Assembly: GCA_951230915.1 (NCBI GenBank) | Contig: OX579638.1 | Location: 18,494,696 to 18,558,695 of the forward strand | Origin: Antitrichia curtipendula | Lineage: Eukaryota; Streptophyta; Bryopsida; Hypnales; Leucodontaceae | DNA: 64,000 bases | Direction: 5' to 3' | The notes under the pieces: model-generated | What the model saw: only the letters and a program-made list of their open reading frames with translations | Told to the model about the DNA's origin: nothing | The model's database searches: none | Program-made: the position numbers and the translations under genes | Shown: positions 22,002-33,700 of the stretch, piece by piece | Layout: each line of letters opens with the position of its first letter | Position numbering within the stretch: position 1 is the stretch's first letter

Positions 22002-24758
22002 ATGGATTACCAGATGTTTCTGGTAAGGCCCCCGGGGACCAGCAATCGGGGTGCTCGGGGAGGAGGATTACGGCTGTTTCGAATCCTGGACCATGGAATC
22101 TCGGTGTTGCCTCTGGGAACTCCCAATAGCACTCCCACCGAGTACCGATTCGAACATGTTGCCAAGGTCGTGGCTGCCGATGATGATCCCACGGAGTTGC
22201 GGATCGAGATTCTGGACACCAGCAAGTCCGGGTTCGGGTGTGAGAGCGTTCGGTTCTGCTGTGAAGCTCGAGCTTCGCTTCTCACTGCGCTTCTGAATCG
22301 CGTGGATGACATGAATGGCATTGGTATGTTGTTTGCATACTGTTCCAATTCCATTACCTTCATGTTATGGCACTCCACAGTATGACGGTATTCTTGTTTC
22401 AAGGAATGAACATGAGGTAACTCGTTTTTGTGATAAACGCATGCTTGCGACCTTGAAGCTAGGGCTTCTTAAATTTGTCATAGGAGAGTAGGTCAGGGCT
22501 TGAATGGCATTGGTATGTGTCCCGATGTTCTAGTGCCAATTACAGTACTAATGTCACTCAGTGAGATTATTGTTTCAAGGAATGAACATGTGACGAGTCA
22601 TTGAATCATGATTCTCCTTACAATAGGAGATCCGCCCAGGATTTGAGGAGCTAAACAACTATGTCGTGGTCTTTCTCTGAATTGCTTGAGTTCACATTGT
22701 ATTTGATTTATGCCTATTCTATCTTTCTGATGCTACCAGGGATTGACTACTCGGCGAAGAAACATAGCATCCAGCGTGGAGGGTTGGTCGATACCATGTA
22801 TCGAGTGCGGAGTGCTTCCATTGTGAAAATGGTCAATTTAGGTCATCGATCAGATTTTAAGGTATTGGACCGTGGATTGAGCTTTACATGCATACAGAGT
22901 CTCATGAGTATGAATCTCATTATGCCGCTGCAGAATATGATGTATTTTTTTATTGTCAGAATGTATCACCACCGTTACCGTGATCTGTAATTCTTGTACA
23001 AGAAAAAGCGCCAGATTTCATCACCAGATTTATCATGTCATATTTTTTGTTAATATGTAATTATCCCAGTCAGTGTATTGCGTTTGTAGCAAGCGCTGTT
23101 ATTAATGAGATTGAGACTGGTGCTGCAGGTTAAGGCATCCAAAAAGGTAAACTTCCAAGACATAGTTAAACTGGAAATTCTTAGTGATGATGAGCAGATC
23201 GTGCTGGTCTCTCTCAGATCCCGAACCATGCGGCTAGCGGTCAAGGATTCCGTGGCTTTTGTTTGCGCCATTCAGAGGAACATGAAGGTACGCACTTAAA
23301 TCTTACCTGAAAACAAGCCATGGCGCCACTTGGTAATGTGTCCACTGAATCAAGCCATTCAAGAAGGATTACACACATTTAAGGACTTTTCTGTGTCACA
23401 GTTCGTGTTAGTAAGCAGTACATTTGCGAGTGACGAAATTTTCAATCCTGGGCTATATACTGAGTTCGACACCTTTTAATTGATTAGGTGTATAAAGGAG
23501 GTAGTAATTGGGGTTTTCAGGCTTTGTTTCGCGTACCCCCCTAAAAAAGCAGAATTTTCGTTAAAATGATGCGACTGTGGCTCTGAATGCAGGCATATTT
23601 GAAGTCAGACATTGAGATCGAGAAAATAGAAACATCTAATATGGTGGACTATTTTGCCAAACACTACAAGAAAGTTGTAAGCTACTATCCCCATCAACTT
23701 GTAGAAAGGTTTAAAGCTTGATTAGGTTTCTGCATGAACCAGCTCAAAGTCTTTCATTCACCACGGCGAGTATTTGAACGGCGATATATATATTCGTGCA
23801 CTAGATCACGATTTTCAGAATTATTTCAGCTAAAAACTAATGGAAATTTTGCTCAAGACATGGAGTGTGTGTGTGGAGAGACCCTTGCATTCAGTGGCAT
23901 TGAGTTATCATACTTTCACTTACAGTTGCTTTGTGAATGCAGAGAGAATATTCTGTCCTTTATGAATTTCAAGCTGTGAAACAATCCAAATTACACAATT
24001 ATGAAGGACCACGCACATTGTCAATAACCAAGCATCTCCTTATCGAAAGTTCTTTCAATGACATTATCAACGTTCACAGGTGACTGACTACACATTTTCC
24101 AGTACGTGTCTCTTATCAACTATAATTAATCCCCAAGTGTCTAACCCCTATCGAAGCAAGTAGTCAAATATACTAGATTTCAAAACATTATTTTCCTCAA
24201 AACATGTAGGGTATGGGTTATTCTTTATATTTGTATATTTTGTTACATTCCTAGAAGCTTCGTGAATGGTTATTTCACCTCCTGTAAATATGGATGCAGA
24301 CACTTTTGGCCGTTCTGGCCATTTGGAGTTTTAGGGGGAAAGTGGTTACAGTCGGGGAGTTCGCAAACTCCGCTGCTAAGATAGGGAGCATACGTTATTG
24401 GATTCCGTTCTATTGAGTCCACAGTTATTGAGGACATGTAGCCATATTGACGCTCTTTTTCTTAATCCTGACGGTCCTTTTGTCTCTTGTTGGCTTATTA
24501 ATCCTTGCACATTGGTGAATACTATAATTGTGCAGTCTAGAGGACTTACGTGGTCTCGTGGTTGACGAGAAAAATGATCAAGAGATTATCATCGAGTTCG
24601 CATCCTGGAGACATTGTCACTTTTTGCTTAGAGACCGTGATGACTTCATTGCCAGTGTGGCGGACGTTATGGGCATGGAAAAGGGCTCCACTTTCAGCGT
24701 TCGCTTGGAGTCATTTCATTCTCACACGTTTCCGGAGCAACAAAATGCTCTTTACCAG
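22002..24758 (+). other. PH-like N-terminal region of the RME-8-like protein (exons 1-6)
   Basis: Exon 1 carries 'GLRLFRILDHGISVLPL' and 'RFCCEARASLLTALLNRV'. They correspond to the 'RYKRILCISSVTIVTL' and 'FSSRCRASILTEL' parts of the family's first PH-like fold. Exons 2-4 give a second unit ending 'SNMVDYFAKHYKKV'. Exons 5-6 give a third, with 'GPRTLSITKHLLIES', 'SLEDLRGLVVDEKNDQEIII' and 'DRDDFIASVADVMG'. In worm and human RME-8 such folds bind phosphoinositides on early endosomes; retention here suggests that membrane binding is kept. The basic loop KHSWRGRYKR of family members is replaced by a Gly/Arg-rich stretch, so lipid choice may differ. Confidence 0.7.
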
Positions 24759-27700
24759 GTCTCAACCCAATCCGAACTCAACCTAATGTTTGTTGTCAAA
24801 TGCTATGTACATTCAAGGGGAAGTTCTTTTACTTCTACAACGCAAATTGTGAAGCCAAAGCTTGTCTACAAATTTGTTTATTGAACTGTGGTGCTTTCGT
24901 GAAGGACTTCGAGTTATACATGCTTGGATATTGTTTGGCCATGGTGTATGCGCTTCACAACTGATGCTAGGGTTTCTGTTTCAGAGTGAATGTGAGACAT
25001 TCTATGTGAATCGTTTTATAGCAGCTTATAATTCTACCCGAGAAGCATGGGCCTTACACATGCAATTGAAGGAGTATGCTGCAAATATTCTGGTACGAAT
25101 TGTCAACCTGAATTTTACTTTTTGTCCTTTTATGTAGACGAAATTGATGGTTTAGGTCTGACAAAATTAATTAGGTGTGTAATTCTGCCAAAATAAATTT
25201 ATGCTTGTCAAGACCAGCTTACAATACCAACATATCAGTTTTGGTGTGCCTAAGTTGCAGGTTCCTGAATGATAGCCAAGTAGTAAGCTATAGCTTGTCA
25301 ACCATGTGTTAAATTGTGCCATATAAACCTTCTCGTGTCATGTCTTTGGCTATGGAATATATGTGAAGAGTCTCATGTGTAGTCAGGCAGGTGGGGGAGT
25401 CACAATGCACTGACCTGAAAGTTCTCCAAGCTGTCGTGGACACGCTGAAAGAATGCATTGGTAAGAGTCTCACATACTTTCCTTTGACAAGCTGTATAAC
25501 CTTATATGATATACCTTTACTGCCTAGTAGTCCTTTCGGTCTTCTCATTTTACATGCCTCTCAAGAGGACGTCTGAGTGCATTATAGTGCCGAGTGATAA
25601 TACTCAGAATTTTTTATGAAAGAGCAGACTTGTCTTTATGAGGAGACTTTCGGTTGAAGACCTTGAGGGCTTGTACGCTTGTATCATCCTCTGGCTGCTT
25701 GAGCTATGGTGGTTCTAGTCTTGTACTTACTAGAATTCATGTACCTAGTATTGTACTTCGATATTGCACAAAGGGGCACATTGAAGATTGTATAGTGAAA
25801 AGTGACATGTTTAGTTTCAAGTTTCAGGAAAATCGAAGCCAGATATTGTACGAGCCACAACATGTTGTATGGTCCTTGTGAGACTTCTGGGATCTAAACC
25901 TTGCTTTGATGCCGTAAGAAACTTACCAGAGCTTGCCACAGTTCTGTTCCAGGTATTTCTTCGTCTCTTTATCAATTTTGACCGCTCCCAAACTAACCTA
26001 CGTTGTTTTTTTAACAGATTTATGGTTTAATCCATAACTGCCCAAATGACCAAAACTGTCTGCTTCCATATTCATAGGAGTTGAAATTAATCATTTATGA
26101 AGGTGCAAGGAAGGTAACAAAATGCAACAATAGAAAGAAGAGTCGTGTTCTACAGTTTTGATCAATAGAAATTTGTTTTCGAAGTTACTATGAGCGATTG
26201 TTCGCTTCCGAAGTGGAGTCTCCTTTTTTAAGTTTCGGCACTTTGGGTTTAAGAAGTCCAGTGTCTTAGAAAAGATGGGAATCACGGCCACATTAGTCTA
26301 AATTTTCCAAGGGGCTACTGCGTAAGGTACCTACTCGTGGTTTTCCATTACGAGCCTTCTTGCAGAGGCCCATGTTTCGTAATTATGCATTTAGCATGTC
26401 TGATCTCCATACACCTGGTTATTAGATATGCGCTTTTGTAAGGCAGTAGATTCTCTTTTCTGGATATGGATCTACAGATTGCCTATTCTTTTGAACAAAA
26501 CTGATAATGCTGCCCAATCTCGTCATTTCAGTGTGTGCGTTCTCAAAATAGCATTATATCTTATCATGCGACGCTAGTCATACGTTCAGCTATCAAGCTT
26601 GTTGTCCAACCTGGATCAGCTAATGTTGGCATCGCATCCAAGGTGAGTTTCTAAAGAACACAATTCAATAGTTTGTGAGGACGAGGGCAAAAGCGAGGGC
26701 AATACAAGGGCCTAATTGTGGATGTGTAAAGACATTTTTTTTTTCCTTCGTACTATTGTTGCAATCCTTTTGAGACACAAAATTTCATTTGACTCATATG
26801 ATTCACGAAGTCGTTGGAATCGTACCATCCCTCATGCGTTATCTGGTATTTGCAGCAAGAATTTGCCAACAGATTGTTGGTGCTAAGTGCAGAAAATCTG
26901 CAGCAGTTGGTAGCATTGCTCCATACGCATGCTCTTTCAAAGCACAACTCTCTTCAGGTTCTCTCTCTCTTTGTGCTCCCTATCTTTGTGTAACTCAATC
27001 TTATCCTCCTGAGCTTTCACGCTGACCTTGGTTGTACACTGTAAATCACTATTTGTATGGGGTGCATATGTATACTCCAACTGTCGTTTAGGGGTTCTTT
27101 GAATTTTCAGTATAACCAAGGACCTCTGGCATTACTAGAGTCTTGCGTATTTAAATCTGACGTTTTATTGAACAGGTGACAAGTATTTTGGACATCTTAA
27201 CATATGCCCTCAGTTCTACACCGACAGATAATGATGCGGGTCGTCTATGGCTGAGAGTGCGTCCCTCTCCATTCACTATCTCAGTAATCTTTGTTTTTAA
27301 ATTCTGCATTTACTAGATCTGTTGATTTTATAGGGTTTTGTTTGCAAGTTGCAATGGCGATTTCGATAGCATGTTTAGATCGCATGGAAATATGTACAGT
27401 ACGATGGAAAATATGTAGAATGGAAATACACACATTTCCCACTTGTTTCTGGAGTATGTAATGTAGAAGAGAACAGGGCATTTTGATGTCCTCACAGAGA
27501 TAGTGTACTTTGGTGAATGTTAAGACCTGATATTTGTTCATTCATGTCCAGGCATACGAGGCGTCCATAATGGCTACTGCAGACCTCCTGTGTGGATTTT
27601 TCAGGTTAACCAGCGATGTTGTTTTTACCAGGTAGCTACTTCCATCCTCCTTGTTTACTTGGGGCACATTTCTCCATCTCCTGATGTGCCTCCAAAGCGT

Positions 27701-30700
27701 TCTGCTCTCTTGTCGCACCTACTGAGACCCAAATGATCTGAATCACGGTCTAGTCTTTGATCATCCTGTGGATCACGTGAACAGACTCTCGATTCTTGTT
27801 CAAGCGCTGCTCACAACAATGTCACCAGTTGTTCGCGAGAATCTGCAAGTATGCCTACTCTAGCTCTTTTTCTCAATTTCAGTACCTCATCTGCAAGATA
27901 TGAGTCGTTTTTTTTATCTCTGTTGTGCGAACTTTTCAGAGTCTGGGACTTCATTCTTGCAAGTTTTAAACCCTTGAAGGACCAAGAGTCATGGCTTTAA
28001 AATGACCAGTTTAATTGATCATATTCTGAAAATTATATTTCAGAGAAGGCCAAATTCATATCACCACAATCAATGAAGAGCATTGCAGGTCTAGCTAAAG
28101 AAAAAAGAAAATGGACGAAAGAATGTTTTATTTGACATGATCCTTCGAAACCGCTGAAGCAAACATGATCCTTGGTCCTTCACGGATTAAGAAGCCAAAT
28201 CATTTCGCATTTCTTTGCTCCTGTTGTGCGTTCGAAGTTGGAAATTTCCTGACCGTTTAACGTGGATTTCTTGTACAGACTGTATGTGTTCGCCGGTGCG
28301 TGCTTCTACTGCACTTAAGTACAGCGGTATTCTCAAAGAAGTCACATCTTAGGTTGTTGAGCTGTAGCCAGATCTTTCTCTTGATGGAAGGAAACCTTGA
28401 AGCGAAGAAACTGCTTATGGCTGTGTTACCTACGGTGTGCACTACTTACAATGCCTTGACACAGATTGGGCACGCACTCCTGAAAGCAAGCCTATGCATT
28501 TTCACGTCAGTTAATTCTAATGTTACAATAAATTGATAAACAGTAAACAGATTGGGTCCATCTTCTACTTTGTTGCTAATGGTCCTTATATCATTTGGCG
28601 TGTAGGGTGTGATGAACTTGTACGCCAATAAAGTGAGTGAGTTGGATGACCAGGTAAGCTGCATCGTGCACTCACCTGAGCATTAGTTAGGACTGAATTA
28701 CATTAACACCAGTCTTGCTGTTAGCTTGGGAGTTTGCTGACTTTTCGGTCTGATTGTGTAGAAGGGATCCACAGGCAGTTTCACTGCGTGGATGGACACC
28801 ATAGAGTTGCTTCATAATGGAACCGTGGAGACTCCACTTCTTGTATGGAATGCTGTCAAGCGTTCGGAGTTGAGGAAGGTACAATTGCTTTCAGAGATTT
28901 ACATTTTATATACCTATTCCTGTGTGTGTTTGTTAGGTTGATTTCGCATATCTACACACAAAAATTTACGTGATCTTGTTGTCAGTGAGGTCATGAAGTT
29001 ACCCGTTCGCTTGATGTTGTTACATGCTAGTGACTGTTGTTGCAACAATCAACCAGTCATACCTCGTAGAGTACATCAGTTCTATAAGTGCGGCCTAATT
29101 ATGAAATTAAACAACTTTTCTTTGACATATGCAGTTCCTTCGGGATGAAATGGAGGGGTATATTGCGGCCTTGGAAACGAATAAAGATGTTTGGTACAAC
29201 GCGGCAGATGTTCAGCTTGTCTACTCCACTGCCAGTGAAGGTGAAGGTGAGTTTTCCTAGCGAAAAATTTGCATAGTTCTAATGTTCAGTTCGTGTCATT
29301 TGCATCTCCTCCTGTAAACCAGATTCCTTGTTTTGCAAATATTTTTCCTTAACATGCTTTTACGGAAACTAAGTCCTGCATGATGTAGAAAACATTCTGG
29401 CGTGCTTGTGTATTGGATTATGGTTGCTTTAAAATGACCAGTCTGGTTTACTTCTTTGACTTATAGAAATGGGATTGGCGATCTACAGGAACTGTTGTTA
29501 GAGGGGTTCACTTGGAGCTTCTTGTTGACTACCAACCTCCTGCTCATGGCCTTCACAACTCATTCTGGAAGGTCAGTTTGATTCGACAATACATACATGT
29601 TTTCAGCCACGAACATTTACTTTATATCATTCGTAGCCGGTGTTTGGATAATTAGGCGACTAAATTTGGTGTTCTGGATGTCATGGCATACCGTAGCGAA
29701 GAAGATGAGGCACAGTGGTTTTTGTAGCTCTGACATTGCCTCTATGATTTTTGAAATAGCTTGGAGACCCAATGCCGTTATTCCAGTCAGTATTCCAAGC
29801 CATGCTCCTGGGCTTCACCCCCTTGTTTGGCTGCAACAATCTGCCTGAAATTGATCTACGCTTAGCCGTGCATGTGTTGACTTGGATCTACGAACGTTAC
29901 ACAGATGAGGTCACTTTTTGCATGGAGACACTGAAAGTTATTGAGGTATTTTGCGATTTGTCCTCCATTTGAGGTTGATAACATTCTTGAGTTACTGCCT
30001 GAACTCCCTTGAAGTTAATTAACCAAGGGATAAGAAAAGGAATCCAGATTCTTTTGGTGCATAAGTTTCATCTCATTTTATGTTTGCAAAGGCGGGTGTG
30101 GTTCACATGAGAATTATTTATTTCCTTTTATACAGTCCTTGTCTCCTTGGTCGGCACATTTGCGTGTGGGTTCAGTGATTGCATTCCTGGAAATAGATTG
30201 CTTCAAAAGTGGGACAATTCTTCTATACTTCAGTGCTCCAGATTCATTTTGTACTACCTTGGAAAGGGTGCAAGCCATATACTACTCTAGAATGCTATGA
30301 AACTTAGCGATCTCCTTTTTATTTTTCTCTTGACATTTGCATAATCACTGGGTTTACAGTTGTGTCTCTTGTTTAGTGCTCGTTTGAGCTGTTGTTTACA
30401 TTTTTCATGTCGACTGGAGAATAACAGTATACTCATGTACGGATGTGTGGCACAGACAGTAGTGGGGATGTTGCGGGAAGTTATCAACAGTGAGCATGAG
30501 GTTTTTGTATTCAAACTGGTCATTTTCCTACTGGCTACTCTGGAGAAAGGCAAACGAGAGAACGTGATACGATTTACTCATGCAGGTGGAAGTGCTGTTT
30601 TGGCATCTTTGATGGTGATATCTGCAGAGAAGGTTACTTCCTTTGCAAAGCCTCTCTGTATAAATATCGTTGCACTGATGCAGATATCTTTTTCTTTTTT

Positions 30701-33700
30701 GCCATGATGAATTTTGAATCTCCTATGTTGTTGCAGACGCCTGAGAGGGTCTGTTTGAGAATTTTCTTTAACGGGTGGTCCTCCGTGGTTTTATATTCTC
30801 AGAGCTGTAAGAATAAGATGGAATTTGAATGCAATGGCTCGACCAGCAAAGATGCTTTAGCGCAGGGTGCATTTGAAATGGTCGATTACGTGGGTTCTGA
30901 CGGAGTGTCAAGGCTGGTGAGGATTCCATCGGGAAGGGCTCGGGAAATGATGGGGAAGTCCGTGCAAGATGGCAGCCTGGAAGCCAAAGATGGTATCAGA
31001 TGGCAGGATAAACAAGTTCCTCCTAAAATACAGTTGGGCCTTGTCTTGGACCAGTTAGAAACTCTTTTGAGGTGCTTTCTTGTCAAAACTCTCATAGATT
31101 TGCATATTACTGGAATTTGAAATCTGAAAATGTTGTATTAGTCGAGATTTGCTAATCATTTAGGGGTTGAACATCAACTTGGTAATTCAGTTAATCAGAC
31201 GATGATGCTTGACAGTGTATATGCTTGATATATTGTCATTCAGAGGAAAATTCTGGAGAGCATAGTAGTGTAGATATCACTGTGCTTATCGAATTCTGTT
31301 GACAGGATTCAAAATAGGTCCATCGAGTACAGCAAGAGTCATTTGGCTGCTTTAATGATTTTCTTGTGACGCTTGTGACGCAGAATATCAGGTGACAGTA
31401 GCAATAAACAGCATTATCCACCATCGGCTGCAGTGATTAGCCTTTCCAAGGAAGAGACTCTTTATCATCTGGTGCAAATATTACTCCGACTCAAGTCACC
31501 CGAATTCGGCAGGTACACAATTTTTCTCATTGTACGGTAGCTCCTGACTCCTGAGAAGTGATGACGCTGAGCGCCCAAGTTAGAGTATAATATAACTGTT
31601 AAGGACCTGATCCCGTCTCCTATTTTGACCCTGTTACCACCAGCAACTCATCTATTCATACACTTGGCTGGATTTACTTGCAAATGGCGTAAGCATGATT
31701 TGGCTAAATGTCTATGGCCACTGATCTTTGGCAAATGGAAGTGGGGTTTCTACTGTTATTTCTAATAGTCTGCAATCCCACACTGAAATTGCGTAAGAAC
31801 TCCAGGCACTGATTTTTTTTAATTGATCTGAACAAATCTGGCTCTTTTACCCGAAGTGTTCTCTCCAAAGCCTATACATCTCCCAATAATCAAGCTCCTG
31901 CTTATGTAAAAATGCTTACAATTGATGCAAATAGTACCCTCTACTCCTTACATAAACTTGCTAATTTGGTAACTCGTACGATTTCTTGTTATCACTTTTA
32001 GTTTACTTTTTGAGTTTCCTTAGAAGCTCTATTTTCCAAGTCTAAAATCTCGATATCTGACTTTATGTGTCGTCTGAATATTATCAACCTACTTACAGAA
32101 CCTGGTTTTCAGGGTTTTGGAGATTCTCTTGATTGTTGTCAAGGCAAACAAGAGTGCCATGCGACGACTTTTCTCACTGGGTGCTTTTGGGATCCTCCTG
32201 TGGAAAATCCTGTCCGGAGATCTCGTGGACTGGGAGAAAGACATGATTTGCAAATTCTTGCTGCAATGTCATTTAAAGCAGGTAAATCGACTGCAATTCA
32301 ACTTATATGTAACCATGTGCGTGAATTTCAATTTTCGTGTTTTAAGTCTCTAAATATGGGTGATGACTTGCTGTGGAAGATTACTTGTCTCGTTTTCCTT
32401 TCATGATTTCTAATATATGGAGATCTTTTTTATGGCAGGATCAAGGGACGATCCGCAAGAAAGATGAGAATGACCAAGACCAATTACTTTGTAAGGGCAG
32501 TGTACTCCGACTCTACTTACCTGATGGACTCATTTTAAGGCTTATGTGTGAGGTATGCCGACAACTCTGTTACTACGTACGGCAAATTGTTATTTCCATT
32601 GAAATCGTTTAGACTAGGACACTGGATTAGCCTGTCCCTGATAGAAAGTCAGCTTAACCTAAGTGCCCGAATGGCCAATAGTGGCCGCTTCCATATCTAT
32701 AGGAGTTGAAATAAATCATTTAGGGAGCTTCATGGAAAGTAGCAAAATGTGCCAATTGAAGAGGAAATTGTACCTTCATTTTGAACGATAGAAATATGTT
32801 TTGAAAGTTACTATTACCTTCCGAAGTGTACCTTCTAATTTTTAGCTTGGGCACTTGGGACTTAAGTTAAATGGTTAGCCGTAACACTTCTTGAGTGCAT
32901 CTTGGTAAGCATGCTGAAGTTTGGCTTGTGTGCAGGATATGGATTCGTCCAGACTCTTTACATCAATATTGAACACAGAACAAGATACACCTGATATCAT
33001 CTGGAATAAGGATATGCGGCAACGTTTGCTCGACCATGTTACCAGTGAATTGGAGCCATATGTTAAAGCTCGTGCCAGCGATCCCATGGCACCTTATGTG
33101 CACAAGCCCCGGCCTCATATTGACTATCCTGAGTTGGCTGGTAAGTACAGGGTTGATGTCTTTCACTATTGTGAGTGGTTGCGATGTGTTGAAGGGCTTT
33201 GGTATCCCACAATCATCTGTAACTGCAACTTGGAAATTAATGACCTTGAATTCAGTCCACACTTTCAAAGGCGATCATCGGCTTAGAACTTGGCAGAAAT
33301 CTGAACTTTGCAGAGCAAAGTCAATCAGTATGCACCTATTGACTGTGCAGTTTTCTGTTGTGTAGACATGGTATTCTCAGCTCCGTTTTATCTACAAAAT
33401 CTTCTTGATAAGGATCGCTTCCCAGAGTATCCCATCAGAGACCCTGACGGGTTCTTGAGCAGCCTCATGCTGGTAAGTTGAGGTTATGGTGTCAGATATT
33501 CGTTTCATTTAGGGAGGAACAACCTGTGCATCAGAATGATGCAGACTTGGTATGAATTTCAGGATCTGTACATTGCAACCCAATTCCGAAAAGGTGTATT
33601 TATAAATTCAAGGAATAAATATGGACTTAAAAATCCATTTTCACCTCGCTTCATGAAGAGAGTATATGTAGACTATGCCTTTGCGGAATGACACTAATTG

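Noticed and set aside
22007..22402. 131-codon minus-strand frame opposite exon 1
   Set aside because: It is a shadow of exon 1, which has family similarity on the plus strand.
27700..27848. 'CATCCTGTG' near exon 14 considered as an HPD remnant
   Set aside because: It translates HPV, is intronic, and lies far from the J-domain position.
29467..29488. Earlier acceptor (TTATAG) for exon 19
   Set aside because: It gives a frame clash with exon 18. The CTACAG acceptor at 29,488 restores phase and fits the family ('GTVVRGVHLELLV').
31307..31316. A micro-exon between exons 22 and 23
   Set aside because: Direct joining of 31,071 to 31,384 already restores the frame (AG + A) and needs no extra exon.
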